DNA of 38,733 nucleotides, taken from Desulfobulbaceae bacterium. Its GTDB lineage: Bacteria; Desulfobacterota; Desulfobulbia; Desulfobulbales; Desulfobulbaceae. This document shows positions 8,244 to 17,060 of the stretch, in pieces. The position numbers and the translations under genes were made by a program. Every line of letters begins with the position of its first letter. Position 1 is the stretch's first letter. The notes under the pieces were generated by a model, which was given only the letters and a program-made list of their open reading frames with translations, was not told the origin of the DNA and ran no database searches. The DNA lies in the NCBI GenBank assembly GCA_026987195.1, contig JALSNC010000149.1, positions 1 to 38,733 on the forward strand. The letters are read 5' to 3'.

Positions 8244-9836
8244 TCGTCCGGTCAGGCGCTGGCTGATTTTTTCTGTGATCACTGTGAGTTCCGGAAGTCC
8301 GAGCAGGTGGAGGATGATGCCGTAGGTTGCAGCCGCAAGAACGATGGCCAGGAAGACCCCGGCAAGCTGCAGGAGGACGGGGCCGTGCAGCCAGCCTGCG
8401 AGGTACGGCAGCAGGAACTTGAGCAGTCCGGCCATGGCCGCGGTGGCCAGCAGGATCTTCAGGGTGCCGCGGGCCAGGTAGGCCAGGGGGAACCCGTCGA
8501 GTTTCCAGTAGAGGACCCCGCCGAGAAAGAGAAAATTCATGGCCATGGTACACGATGTGGACAGGGCGATGGCCCGGTGCTGAAAGGTGGAGATGGTGAG
8601 ACTGATGATGATGATGTTGGCGGCCACGGCCATGAAGCTGGCAATCACCGGGTAGCGGGTGCTGCCCAGGGCGTAGAAGACCGGCACCATGATCTTCACC
8701 GCCGAGTAGGCGAACAGACCATAGGCATAGAAGGTGAGCGCCTCGGCAGTGCGCAGGGTGTCTGTGGCGGTGAAGGCGCCGTGCTCGAAGATCAGGCGGA
8801 TGATCGGGTCGGCGAGCAGGATCAGGCCGGCAGTGGCCGGAATGGTGAGACTGAAGACCATGACCAGTGAGGAGGTGAAGGTCTGCCTGAGGCCGCCTGT
8901 GTCTTTGATCGCCGCCTGCTTGGCCAGCACCGGCATGGCGGCAATGGAAAAGGCCACCCCGAAGACGCCGATGGGCAGCTGGACCATGCGGAAGGCATAG
9001 TTGAGCCAGGAGACCGAGCCCTCGGCGCAGGAGGCGGCGAAGTTGGTGTTGACAAAGATGTTGATCTGGGTGGCGGACAGGCCGATGGTGGCCGGCAGCA
9101 TCAGGACCAGGATCCGGCGCAGGCCGGGGTCACGCAGCGACAGCGAGGGCAGAAAGCGGAATCCCACCTTGAAGAGGGTGGGCAGTTGCATGAGGAGCTG
9201 GAGCAGGCCGCCGATGAGGGTGCCCCAGGCCATGCCGGCAATGGCCGGCTGGCCGAAGCGGGGAAAGAGCAGCGCCAGGCTGACCCCGCCGATGATGGAA
9301 CCCAGGTTGAAGAAGCTCGAGGACAGGGCGGGCACGAAAAAGCGGCCGCGGGTGTTGAGGATACCCATCACAACGGCGGAAAGAGCGACGAAGATCAGGA
9401 AGGGAAACATGATCCTGGTCAGGAGGATGGTCAGCTCGGTTTTGCCGGCAATGAGCCGGTAGTCGGGGGCCAGGAGGTCGACGATGGTGCCGGCATAGTA
9501 GGTACCGACCAGGGTGATGATGCTGAGGACGATGGCGAGAAAGACGAGCACATTGCCGGCCAGCCGCCAGGTGGCCTCGCTGCCGCGGTTGGTGTCATAG
9601 TCGGAGAAGACGGTGACAAAGGCGGCCGACAGCGCGCCCTCGCCGAACAGGTCGCGGAGCAGGTTGGGGATGCGGAAGGCGACCACAAAGGCGTCATAGG
9701 CCGTGCCGGCGCCGAACAGGCCGGCGAATATCTGCTCGCGGACCAGGCCGAGTACGCGGCTGCACATGACCGCGCCGCTCACCGCTCCGGCCGATCGGGC
9801 AATCCTGCCTGTTGATGCACTGGGTTTCGTCGTCAT
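8229..9836 (-). CDS. murJ: Lipid II flippase MurJ
   Basis: A 535-residue MOP-superfamily membrane protein with about 14 hydrophobic segments. It moves the peptidoglycan precursor lipid II across the cytoplasmic membrane. The N-terminus is highly typical: SRVLGLVREQIFAGLFGAG, then AFRIPNLLRDLFGEGALSAAFVTVFSDY. Its length is close to the usual 510-550 residues. The start codon at 9836 is followed by a short hydrophilic tail before the first helix. It is divergent from the EF-G-like gene across a 319-bp gap. No clear promoter could be placed on this strand, although the AT-rich stretch at 9885-9910 is the likely site. Confidence 0.94.
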   Translation of the reverse strand: MTTKPSASTGRIARSAGAVSGAVMCSRVLGLVREQIFAGLFGAGTAYDAFVVAFRIPNLLRDLFGEGALSAAFVTVFSDYDTNRGSEATWRLAGNVLVFLAIVLSIITLVGTYYAGTIVDLLAPDYRLIAGKTELTILLTRIMFPFLIFVALSAVVMGILNTRGRFFVPALSSSFFNLGSIIGGVSLALLFPRFGQPAIAGMAWGTLIGGLLQLLMQLPTLFKVGFRFLPSLSLRDPGLRRILVLMLPATIGLSATQINIFVNTNFAASCAEGSVSWLNYAFRMVQLPIGVFGVAFSIAAMPVLAKQAAIKDTGGLRQTFTSSLVMVFSLTIPATAGLILLADPIIRLIFEHGAFTATDTLRTAEALTFYAYGLFAYSAVKIMVPVFYALGSTRYPVIASFMAVAANIIIISLTISTFQHRAIALSTSCTMAMNFLFLGGVLYWKLDGFPLAYLARGTLKILLATAAMAGLLKFLLPYLAGWLHGPVLLQLAGVFLAIVLAAATYGIILHLLGLPELTVITEKISQRLTGRSGAR

Positions 9837-9878
9837 GTTCCCGGTCTGCGTGCCGTGCGGCTGCGCACCTGTTATCGC

Positions 9879-9908
9879 TTGACTTTACAAGGTTAATGAG
9901 AATATAAA
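9879..9908 (+). promoter_or_regulatory. Sigma70-type promoter upstream of the EF-G-like gene
   Basis: TTGACT (9879-9884), an 18-bp spacer, then TATAAA (9903-9908) in an AT-rich patch of otherwise GC-rich DNA. It leaves a leader of about 240 nt that carries repeat D at 10023-10045. Confidence 0.55.
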
Positions 9909-10022
9909 GAATGCTGTCATTTCTGGGCACAGATGGTTACCACTCCACGGATAAAAGAGAAAGTTTTTTTGTCAAAAACACCGTGGTCTGGCAGCAGAAG
10001 GTGCAAGGGGAACGTAAAAGGG

Positions 10023-10045
10023 TAGTTGCCGATAGCGGTGAACTA
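10023..10045. repeat. Repeat D copy, best-formed
   Basis: TAGTTGCCGATAGCGG followed by TGAACTA; the ends TAGTT and AACTA are complementary. The reverse complement matches the sites at 1038-1060, 2255-2277, 21043-21064 and 23507-23529 with a few differences. Confidence 0.6.
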
Positions 10046-10155
10046 TCACAGGGGAGCAGAGGAGGACCGGTGGACCGGCGGCTTAGCCCAGGGAAAACCG
10101 CCGTCGGCCTGTCCGGGGTCAGATTCATTTGAGAGCCGCTTCAATGGAGGAATCC

Positions 10156-12225
10156 ATGCAGGACGTACAGAACATCAGGAACACAGTTCTACTCGGGCAC
10201 GGCAACAGTGGCAAGACCACCCTAGCCGAGGCATTGCTGTTTACCGCCGGATCGGTGAAGCGGCTGGGAAAGGTCGATGACGGGACCGCGTCCATGGATT
10301 TCGAACCCGAGGAGATCAAGCGGCACATCTCCATCTCCACGGCCTTCAATCATCTGGGCTGGAAGAAAAAAGAGGTCTTTCTCCTTGACACTCCCGGAGA
10401 CGACAATTTCATCAACGAGGCCAAGTTCGCGGCCCATGTGGCGGACAGCGCCATTCTCACCGTGGGCGCGGTCCTGGGGGTGCGCAGCCAGACCGAAAAG
10501 TTTGTCGATTACGTGCGCCAGCGCAACCTGCCCTGCCTGGTCTGCATCACCAAGATGGACCGGGAACGGGCCAGTTTCACCAGCACCGTGGCACAGATCC
10601 GGGAGAGTTTTGACCTCAATCCCGTAGTGGTCACCCTGCCCATCGGCGCCGAGGAAAACTTCAGGGGCGTGGTGGATCTGGTCGAGAACAAGGCATTCTT
10701 TTTTGCCGCCGATGGCTCGGGCAAGGTGGAGGCGGGCGAGATTCCGGCCGACATGGCGGACGAGGTGGCCGGTCTGCGCGAGAACCTGATGGAATACGTG
10801 GCCGAGACCGATGATGAACTGATCGAGAAGTTCCTGGAAGAGGGTGAACTGAGTCCCGACGAACTCAAGACCGGCCTGGCAACGGCGGTCCGCGCCGCGG
10901 CCATTGCGCCGGTCTACTGCTGTGCCGCCCTCAGCAACGCCGGTTCGAGTCTGATCCTGGACGGCATCGTCAATCTTCTGCCCTCACCGGACCAGCGGCC
11001 GGCCATGGTAGGGACGGATCCCCGCAGCGGTGACCTGGTGGAGCGCAGGGGCACGGCGGATGAACCGTTCTCGGCCCTTGTCTTCAAGACCATGGCCGAT
11101 CCCTTTGCCGGCCGTCTCTCCATCTTCCGTGTCTTTTCCGGGGTGCTGAAAGGCGACAGCTTCTACAACTCCAGCAAGGAGACCGTGGAGCGGTACGGGC
11201 AGCTCTTCATCATGGAGGGCAAGGAACAGAAGCCGGTGGACGAGGCCGTGCCGGGCATGATCGTTGCCGTGGCCAAGCTCAAGGACACCACCACCGGCGA
11301 TACCCTCTGCGACGAGGCCCATCCCGTGGTTTTTGATGCGCCGGAACCGCTGCCGACGGTGATCTCGTACGCGGTCAGCGCCAGGAAGGGCGACGAGGAA
11401 AAACTCTTCTCCTCCATCACCAGGATGCTGGACGAGGATCTCACCCTCAAGCTGACCCGCGACCAGCAGACCCAGGAGATCCTGATCTCCGGTGTCGGCC
11501 AGGTCCACCTGGAGATGATCAGCGAGAAGCTCAAGCGCAAGTTCGGCGTGGAGATGGAACTCTCGGTGCCCAAGGTACCCTACCGCGAGACCATCAAGGG
11601 CAAGACCACGGTCCAGGGCAAGCACAAGAAACAGTCCGGCGGCCGGGGCCAGTATGGCGACTGCACCATCGAGATGGAACCCCTGCCCCGGGGCGAGGGT
11701 TTTGAGTTCGTCGACCGCATCGTCGGCGGTGTCATCCCGCAGCAGTACCGTCCCGCGGTGGAAAAGGGCATTCTCGAGGCCATGGAAAAGGGCGTCATTG
11801 CCGGCTATCCCTTTGTCGATCTCAAGGTGACCCTCATCGACGGCTCGTTCCACAACGTGGATTCCTCGGAGATGGCCTTCAAGATCGCCGGTTCCCTGGC
11901 TTTCAAGAAAGGCGCCCAGGAGGCGCAGCCGATCCTGCTCGAGCCGATCATGGAGATCGAGATCCACGTGGACAAGGAACATGTCGGCGATGTGATGGGT
12001 GATCTGAACAGCCGTCGCGGCCGGGTCCTGGGCATGGATTCCACGGACAGGTACGAGGTGGTCAGCGCCCACGTGCCCCTGGCCGAGATCCAGCTCTACG
12101 CGCCGGACCTGACCTCCATGACCGGAGGCCGGGGATCGTTTACGGTCAAGTTCTCCCACTACGAGGAGGTGCCGGCCCAGCTGGCGGAAAAGATCATCGA
12201 GGCGGCCCGGGCGGAGAACAGTTGA
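10156..12225 (+). CDS. Elongation factor G-like translational GTPase
   Basis: A 689-residue protein with all five EF-G domains: G domain (1-270), a domain 2 barrel (about 300-395), and domains III, IV and V (domain V from about 600). It is a member of the EF-G-like paralogue group and not the canonical fusA. The P-loop is GHGNSGKT (14-21) instead of AHIDAGKT. Switch II reads DTPGDDNF, so the catalytic His of DTPGH is Asp. The base-recognition motif is TKMD instead of NKMD. Domain IV keeps HKKQSGGRGQYG. A GGAGGA sequence 4 nt before the ATG at 10156 decides the start over ATG 10144. Its role could be in ribosome recycling or stress, which is inference. A MoaB/MogA-type gene follows at once. 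Confidence 0.88.
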   Translation: MQDVQNIRNTVLLGHGNSGKTTLAEALLFTAGSVKRLGKVDDGTASMDFEPEEIKRHISISTAFNHLGWKKKEVFLLDTPGDDNFINEAKFAAHVADSAILTVGAVLGVRSQTEKFVDYVRQRNLPCLVCITKMDRERASFTSTVAQIRESFDLNPVVVTLPIGAEENFRGVVDLVENKAFFFAADGSGKVEAGEIPADMADEVAGLRENLMEYVAETDDELIEKFLEEGELSPDELKTGLATAVRAAAIAPVYCCAALSNAGSSLILDGIVNLLPSPDQRPAMVGTDPRSGDLVERRGTADEPFSALVFKTMADPFAGRLSIFRVFSGVLKGDSFYNSSKETVERYGQLFIMEGKEQKPVDEAVPGMIVAVAKLKDTTTGDTLCDEAHPVVFDAPEPLPTVISYAVSARKGDEEKLFSSITRMLDEDLTLKLTRDQQTQEILISGVGQVHLEMISEKLKRKFGVEMELSVPKVPYRETIKGKTTVQGKHKKQSGGRGQYGDCTIEMEPLPRGEGFEFVDRIVGGVIPQQYRPAVEKGILEAMEKGVIAGYPFVDLKVTLIDGSFHNVDSSEMAFKIAGSLAFKKGAQEAQPILLEPIMEIEIHVDKEHVGDVMGDLNSRRGRVLGMDSTDRYEVVSAHVPLAEIQLYAPDLTSMTGGRGSFTVKFSHYEEVPAQLAEKIIEAARAENS

Positions 12226-12230
12226 GCCCG

Positions 12231-12740
12231 ATGGACAGGGCAGAAGCGAACTACAGCGCCGGTGTCCTCACCCTGAGCGACAAGGGGTCCCGCGGCGAGC
12301 GCGAGGACACCAGTGGCGCCATGCTCCGGGAACTGCTTGCCGCTGCCGGCTTCCGCCTGGCAGCCTACGAGGTGATCCCGGACCGCCAGGAGCTCATCGA
12401 GCGGACCCTGGTGGAGTGGGTGGACGAGAGGAAGATCGATCTGATCGTCACCACCGGCGGCACCGGGGTGTCACCCAGTGACCGGACCCCGGAGGCCACG
12501 CGGCGGGTGATCGAGCGGGAGGTGCCCGGCCTGGCCGAGGCCATGCGCCAGGCCAGCCTGGAGAAGACCGTGCAGGCGGTCTGGTCCAGGGGCGTTGCCG
12601 GTATTCGCGGCGAATCGCTGATTATCAATCTCCCGGGCAGCCGCAGGGCGGCCCGGGAGAATATCGAGGTCGTGCTGCCGGCCCTGGCGCACGGGCTGTA
12701 CAAGTTGAAGGGGGGCAGCGCGGACTGCGGCCGGGGCTGA
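12231..12740 (+). CDS. MoaB/MogA family molybdopterin adenylyltransferase-like protein
   Basis: A 169-residue MoCF-fold protein. The motifs VLTLSDKGSRGEREDTSG, VTTGGTGVSPSDRTPEAT and LIINLPGSRRAARENIEVVLPAL are those of MogA/MoaB, which adenylylate molybdopterin before metal insertion. Its size fits single-domain MoaB/MogA. Eukaryote-like fusions are longer. The ATG at 12231 starts 5 bp after the preceding stop codon; a TTG at 12222 would overlap that stop by 4 bp. It is therefore probably co-transcribed with the EF-G-like gene, with no obvious functional link. Its end is 1 bp from the purM stop on the other strand. MogA versus MoaB cannot be decided from sequence. Confidence 0.88.
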   Translation: MDRAEANYSAGVLTLSDKGSRGEREDTSGAMLRELLAAAGFRLAAYEVIPDRQELIERTLVEWVDERKIDLIVTTGGTGVSPSDRTPEATRRVIEREVPGLAEAMRQASLEKTVQAVWSRGVAGIRGESLIINLPGSRRAARENIEVVLPALAHGLYKLKGGSADCGRG

Positions 12741-12741
12741 C

Positions 12742-13800
12742 CTACTGTTCCCTGATCTCCACCGTGCGGTCGTTCTCCTCGTCCGCTGCCGCTATCTCTC
12801 CGATGAGGAAGGGTTTCTCGCCCAATGCGCCCAACTGGTGCATCACATCCTCGACATCGTCTTCCTCCACCAGGACCATCATGCCGATCCCCATGTTGAA
12901 GGTCCGGTACATCTCTGCTTCCGGGATCTCTCCCCGTTTCTCCAGCAGGGCAAACACCGGCGGGATCTCCCATGATCCGCGGGTGATGATGGCCCGGCAG
13001 CCACCGGGCAGGATGCGGGGGACATTGTCGATAAAACCGCCGCCCGTATTGTGAATCAGGCCGTTGATCTTGTAGTTGCGCAGGATATTGAGCACGCTCT
13101 CCACGTAGATCCTGGTGGGACGCAGCAGCTCCTCGCCCACGCTGCAGCCCAGTTCTTCGAGGTGGTCGTCCACCGTCAGCCCCAGGTCGTCGAAAAAGAT
13201 CTTCCGGACCAGGGAGTAACCATTGGAGTGCAGGCCCGAGGAGGCCAGGCCGATGATCCTGTTGCCCACCCGGATATCGCTGCCGTCGATAATGGCGTTA
13301 CGCTCGCCGATTCCGACCACGAAGCCGGCCAGGTCATAGTCGCCGGGCCGGTAGAGGCCGGGCATCTCGGCAGTCTCGCCGCCGATGAGCGAGCAGCCGG
13401 CTATCCGGCATCCTCTGGCGATTCCCCGCACCACCTCGGTGGCCACGTCCAGGTCCAGGCTGGAGACGGCAAAGTAATCCAGGAAGAACAGGGGCCGGGC
13501 GCCGCTGACGATGACGTCGTTGACGCACATGGCCACGAGATCGATGCCGATGGTGTCGTGGCGGCCGCAGAGCTTGGCAACGGTGAGCTTGGTGCCCACG
13601 CCGTCGGTGGAGGCCACCAGGACCGGGTCCTCGAGACCGGCATTGCCGATGGCAAAGAGTCCGGAAAATCCCCCGATATCACTGATGACACCGCGACCAT
13701 GGGTCTCGGCGACCAGCCCCCTGATACGGGAGACAAAGGCGTTGCCCTTGTCGATATCGACACCGGCCTCGCTGTACTTGGACGAAGATGACTTGTTCAT
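12742..13800 (-). CDS. purM: Phosphoribosylformylglycinamidine cyclo-ligase
   Basis: A 352-residue AIR synthetase that closes the imidazole ring in de novo purine synthesis, using ATP. Family motifs are all present: YSEAGVDIDKGN at the N-terminus, ASTDGVGTKLTVA, GIDLVAMCVNDVIVSGARPLFFLDYFA, GGETAEMPG and the C-terminal TFNMGIGM. Its length is normal. It has its own promoter at 13885-13914. Two bases between stops make it tightly convergent with the MoaB/MogA gene. No purF, purD or purN neighbour is seen, so purM is a lone purine gene here. Confidence 0.96.
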   Translation of the reverse strand: MNKSSSSKYSEAGVDIDKGNAFVSRIRGLVAETHGRGVISDIGGFSGLFAIGNAGLEDPVLVASTDGVGTKLTVAKLCGRHDTIGIDLVAMCVNDVIVSGARPLFFLDYFAVSSLDLDVATEVVRGIARGCRIAGCSLIGGETAEMPGLYRPGDYDLAGFVVGIGERNAIIDGSDIRVGNRIIGLASSGLHSNGYSLVRKIFFDDLGLTVDDHLEELGCSVGEELLRPTRIYVESVLNILRNYKINGLIHNTGGGFIDNVPRILPGGCRAIITRGSWEIPPVFALLEKRGEIPEAEMYRTFNMGIGMMVLVEEDDVEDVMHQLGALGEKPFLIGEIAAADEENDRTVEIREQ

Positions 13801-13884
13801 GAATATTGAGTTACTCTTCAGCGTTAACAGGATACGCCCCGGAGGGTCCCTGGCAGGGTACGGTATACGGTTGACAAGTAGAAA

Positions 13885-13914
13885 ACCTTACTTTTTTTTA
13901 TTCTGTATTGTCAA
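13885..13914 (-). promoter_or_regulatory. Sigma70-type promoter for purM
   Basis: Minus strand TTGACA (13909-13914), an 18-bp A-rich spacer, then TAAGGT (13885-13890). The leader before purM is about 80 nt. No purine riboswitch was recognised in it. Confidence 0.5.
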
Positions 13915-13931
13915 TAAGATTATCAGAAAAT

Positions 13932-13994
13932 CAGGTGCCAGGTTTCTGGTGCCAGGTGCCAGGTGCCAGGTTTCAGGTTCCAGGTTCCTGGTGC
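13932..13994. repeat. Repeat E: nine tandem heptamers
   Basis: Nine consecutive 7-bp units of the form CAGGTGC, CAGGTTT, CAGGTTC or CTGGTGC. Similar arrays occur at 28191-28267 and, shorter, near 2903-2933. Confidence 0.8.
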
Positions 13995-14016
13995 CTGGAG
14001 ACGGGAATCCCGGCTT

Positions 14017-14046
14017 AGACTCCGTGCGGTTCCTGTGAACGCTTAC
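14017..14046. repeat. Repeat A, right-arm fragment
   Basis: Matches the right end of repeat A copy 2 (3321-3350) in 27 of 30 positions, from AGACTCCGTGCGG to CGCTTAC. The left arm and apex are absent, so it is a truncated copy directly after the heptamer array. Confidence 0.65.
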
Positions 14047-14132
14047 TGAAAATCAGGCGCAGGGGCTTCTCTGTCTGTGACAGAAGGAGCAGGAAGGAGG
14101 GAGTGCCGGAGTGGGTGGCCGGGCCGCTCCTC

Positions 14133-14801
14133 TTAACGGATTCTGGCCCGCTGCCGGGATGCCATGCGCAGCCGGCCCTGTTTCTGCCTGAGGAAGTAGA
14201 TGAAGTAGCCGTTGACCTTGCCGATATGGTTGAGGGTCTCGCGGTACTGGGCAGGCTGGTTGCCGACGATGGAGTTCTCGCCGGCGTTCCAGGCGGAGAC
14301 CACCAGGTCGAGTTTGCCCTGGAAGGTGTAGTTGTACTTGCTGATCAGGTAGCAGGCCAACAGGATGTTGATCTCGGGAACATAGAGGTCGCCGGGCCTG
14401 AGGTTCTCCAGCTGACTGCGGCTGACATGGCGGAAACGGATGTTTTTCTGCAGCAGTTCGCGGGCGGCCTGCCTGCCGGTGGGATAGATGATCTGGGTCA
14501 GGCCGCGGGCGTCCTTTCTGGAGCGGGCCCGGGGATTGCCGTCTGATTCGGCGAGGATCAGGGCGCGGATAAAGTCCGGATTGACCTTGTGCCGGGGCTG
14601 GAAAAAGGAGAACGAGCTGAAGTATTCGATGAGGTGGTCATAGCGCCGCAGCCGTCGGATCTGCTGTACCGAGACCTCGATGCTGCTGTACTTCTTGACG
14701 TAGGTACGCAGCGATGCCCTGGCCGCCGTGGGCGGTGCCGGCATCAGGGACAGCCCCAGCAGGAGGCCGAGGAGCAGGGTCTTGCGGCGCAGGATCTTCA
14801 T
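14133..14801 (-). CDS. Lytic transglycosylase SLT-domain protein
   Basis: A 222-residue exported protein that likely cleaves the glycan strand of peptidoglycan. MKILRRKTLLLGLLLGLSLM is a signal peptide, probably ending near ARAS. The SLT motifs follow: FIRALILAESDGNP with the catalytic Glu, then SRKDARGLTQI, and AWNAGENSI. The standard motif reads ESxFnPxAxSxxGAxGLMQ; here AR replaces A and TQI replaces MQ. The start at 14801 overlaps the stop of the upstream aminopeptidase gene (ATGA), so the two are translationally coupled. An upstream ATG at 14879 would overlap that gene by 80 bp and lacks a signal-peptide-like start. The closest type is MltC/Slt35-like, but the assignment within the family is open. 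Confidence 0.85.
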   Translation of the reverse strand: MKILRRKTLLLGLLLGLSLMPAPPTAARASLRTYVKKYSSIEVSVQQIRRLRRYDHLIEYFSSFSFFQPRHKVNPDFIRALILAESDGNPRARSRKDARGLTQIIYPTGRQAARELLQKNIRFRHVSRSQLENLRPGDLYVPEINILLACYLISKYNYTFQGKLDLVVSAWNAGENSIVGNQPAQYRETLNHIGKVNGYFIYFLRQKQGRLRMASRQRARIR

Positions 14802-16117
14802 GAGAGCCAACCATGCCATAACGGGTCTGTGGATGCAAGGGCGAAATATTCCCGCAATACCAGGAAAAAGGCGGGACAATCCCTTGTCCCTGCCATCTCG
14901 CGTATGGAGTGCATGGCGAGGGTCGGCACGCCCACATCCACCACCTGCATACCGGTGCGGGTGGCGGTGAGGGGGCCGATGGTGGAGCCGCAGGCCAGGT
15001 CGGCACGCATGACGAACTCCTGGACACCGGTCTCCTGCCTCTGGCAGAGAAGACGGAAAAATCCGGCGGTGAGGGCGGTGGTCGCATACCGCCTGGCCGC
15101 GTTGATCTTGATGACCGGGCCGTGGTTCATGAGCGGCAGGTGGTTCCTGTCATGCCGGTCTGCAAAGTTGGGATGCACGGCATGGGCATTGTCGGCCGAG
15201 ATGAGCAGGGATCGGCGGATGACCCGCTGCCGCTGTTCCGGGTCAGGAAACAATCGTTCCAGGACCGCGTCGAGCAGCGTGCCGCCGGCGCCCTCGGGTG
15301 AGCCGCTGCCCACCTCTTCATGGTCGGTGAGAATGATCAGGCAGTTGCGGCGCCCGTCCGCCTCGATCAGCGCCCGTGCCATGGTCCAGCAGGAAAGCTG
15401 GTTGTCCAGGCGCGGCCCGGTGATGAACTCCCCCTCCAGTCCGGTCTGTTCCGGACCGGCCGGATCATAGAGAAAGAGATCGTGATCAAGGATGGCGCGG
15501 CAGTCATTCTGCGGATACTGACGCCGGAACTGCTCCAGCAGGATGTCAGCGAAAACCGGCTCCTTTGTTCCTGCAGCCATCAGGATGGGGAGGATATCGG
15601 TCTGCCGGTTGATGCTCCGCTTGCTGTTGGCCTCGCGGTCGAGATGGATGGCCAGGCTGGGGATCACGGCCACGGGACGGCCAAAGTCCAGGAGGCTGGA
15701 TTCGAGCCCGCCCCGGCTGTTCTCCCAGCTTACCCGGCCGGCCAGGGACAGGTCCCGGTCGAACCAGGGGGCAAGCAGGGCGCCGCCATACACCTCCACT
15801 CCCATCCGGACACAGGCGTGGCTGACCTGGAGGGGATCGGGCTGTACTTTCAGGGCAGGGCTGTCGGTGTGGGCGCCGGCCATGCGCAGGCCGCTGCGGG
15901 CCGGGTCCTCACCGTCCAGGGTGAAGGCGACCAGGCTGGAGTCGTTGCGGACGACGACATAGGACCCGGGTACCTTCACGTCCCATGGTTCCGCCTCCCT
16001 GAGCCGGGTGAAACCATGGCTGGTCAGGAGGTCGCAGATGTTGACGGTAAGATGGTAGGGGGTGGGCGAGCGGCCAATGGCCGCAAGCAGCCAGGGGGTG
16101 AATTCGGATTCCTGCAT
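14798..16117 (-). CDS. apeB: M18 family aminopeptidase
   Basis: A 439-residue dinuclear zinc aminopeptidase of the M18 family (aspartyl aminopeptidase and yeast Ape1 relatives), cytoplasmic. Metal and catalytic motifs can be read in order: GAHTDSPALKV, ILTDHEEVGSGSPEGAG, SADNAHAVHPN and the C-terminal GVPTLAMHSIREMAGTRD. Its length fits the family (about 430 residues). It reads into the transglycosylase gene with a 4-bp overlap. The pairing of a peptidase with a peptidoglycan hydrolase might help recycle wall peptides, but M18 enzymes prefer acidic N-terminal residues and the link is only inference. The start at 16117 has a plausible GGAG-type site 9-13 nt upstream. Confidence 0.93.
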   Translation of the reverse strand: MQESEFTPWLLAAIGRSPTPYHLTVNICDLLTSHGFTRLREAEPWDVKVPGSYVVVRNDSSLVAFTLDGEDPARSGLRMAGAHTDSPALKVQPDPLQVSHACVRMGVEVYGGALLAPWFDRDLSLAGRVSWENSRGGLESSLLDFGRPVAVIPSLAIHLDREANSKRSINRQTDILPILMAAGTKEPVFADILLEQFRRQYPQNDCRAILDHDLFLYDPAGPEQTGLEGEFITGPRLDNQLSCWTMARALIEADGRRNCLIILTDHEEVGSGSPEGAGGTLLDAVLERLFPDPEQRQRVIRRSLLISADNAHAVHPNFADRHDRNHLPLMNHGPVIKINAARRYATTALTAGFFRLLCQRQETGVQEFVMRADLACGSTIGPLTATRTGMQVVDVGVPTLAMHSIREMAGTRDCPAFFLVLREYFALASTDPLWHGWLS

Positions 16118-16245
16118 GGCTGAATGACTGTCTCCTCTCAGGTCGGCGGCACCTTGGTGCTGTGAACTCTTGCTGGCGTGTTGCTGCTTTGGTAAAAAAG
16201 CCTCGGTGTTTCAGGTGGTTGCAGGGGGAGGTGAGCTGTTGCGGA

Positions 16246-16965
16246 TTAACTCGTCATGCGTCTCTGGGGAGAGACTGCCGGGCCGGTATTTTCGGCTGTA
16301 CTGGTGTCGGGCGGTGCGGTTTTGCCGGCGTCGGTATTGTCAGGCCTGGCGGCCTGTTTTTCGTTCTCCTCCTGCCGCATCTCCTGTCGGGCCTCGGCCT
16401 CCTTGCGGCTTGCCAGGGCAGCTATGTTGCGGTCAGCAGCCGAGGGATTGGCCGGGGCCATGGCGGCCCGGCGAACGGTGCGCATCTTCTGGATCGTGGC
16501 CTCCGGCGCCTGCTCTGCAGAGATGTCGATGGGGACCTCTCCGCCAACTGCATACCTTCTGCCGTCCGGTCCCTGCTGATAGGTATAGGACGGACCGCCG
16601 GTGGCATACTGGCCCGCATTGGCCAGGTGAGCCAGTTCATGGGCCTTCACCTCCCGGTCCCGCAGCTTGAGGCGTTCCACCATGCGCAGCTCGGCCATGT
16701 CGAGTTCTGCCGGGCCGGCAGCAGGGGAGCCGGCGGAACGTTTTTTGTCTGTTGCTGCTGTTGCCGGAGCAGTGTCCTGGTTGGCGGCCCGGGCCGCCTC
16801 TTCCCGGCCTTGAGCAGAGATGGTGACCCTGTCGCCACCTCCGGCCGATGGGGCAGGGGTGATGCGTCTGGCCGGTTCGGTGTGGAGTCGCCCGCTGCTG
16901 GCAATGGCGCTGCCAGGGACAGGCTGACTGGCCGTCAGTGCGGTGAGGGGGGATGTTGCATTCAT
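16246..16965 (-). CDS. SprA-family putative metalloprotease
   Basis: A 239-residue protein whose middle matches the SprA-related family (PF12118). The order is a low-complexity Ala/Pro/Thr-rich N-terminus (1-90), then VKAHELAHLANAG with an HExxH zinc motif (near 108-112), then YATGGPSYTYQQGPDGRRYAVGGEVPID. The conserved helix IQKMRTVRRAAMAPANPSAADRNIAALAS follows. The C-terminal 50 residues are charged and disordered. No signal peptide or membrane segment is seen. The family is named by similarity; its substrate is not known to me. It precedes the aminopeptidase by 128 bp on the same strand and could be part of the same unit, but it may equally have its own transcript. Confidence 0.85.
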   Translation of the reverse strand: MNATSPLTALTASQPVPGSAIASSGRLHTEPARRITPAPSAGGGDRVTISAQGREEAARAANQDTAPATAATDKKRSAGSPAAGPAELDMAELRMVERLKLRDREVKAHELAHLANAGQYATGGPSYTYQQGPDGRRYAVGGEVPIDISAEQAPEATIQKMRTVRRAAMAPANPSAADRNIAALASRKEAEARQEMRQEENEKQAARPDNTDAGKTAPPDTSTAENTGPAVSPQRRMTS

Positions 16966-17010
16966 GACGGCAATCCATCAGAAAGTCAGAAGGCCGGAAA
17001 TCAGCAGGCT

Positions 17011-17060
17011 TCTGCGGTGCAACGGGTTCGTCATCTGCCTGATGCTCGTTGCTCATTGTT
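17011..17060. repeat. Repeat C, partial copy interrupted by repeat B
   Basis: TCTGCGGTGCAACG (17011-17024), a 10-bp spacer, then CTGCCTGATG (17035-17044), and CATTGTT at the end. The same two blocks with the same 10-bp spacing occur at 28362-28395. Repeat B copy 2 is inserted at its right end. Confidence 0.55.

Larger units (their letters stand above)
9837..10155. other. Divergent intergenic region, 319 bp
   Basis: Separates murJ (-) from the EF-G-like gene (+). It contains the plus-strand promoter at 9879-9908 and a repeat D copy at 10023-10045. The rest shows no gene or recognised RNA. The long leader between promoter and start codon is not explained by anything else I can see. Confidence 0.6.
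13801..14132. other. Intergenic region with promoter and repeats, 332 bp
   Basis: Lies between the purM start and the end of the lytic transglycosylase gene. It holds the purM promoter (13885-13914), the heptamer array (13932-13994) and the right arm of a repeat A copy (14017-14046). A plus-strand reading frame crosses the heptamers but codes only for repeat-derived peptide and is not a gene. Nothing else was seen. Confidence 0.65.

Noticed and set aside
13511-14038. Plus-strand frame of 175 codons over the purM start and heptamers
   Set aside because: It is the complement of purM followed by heptamer-derived peptide and has no start signal.
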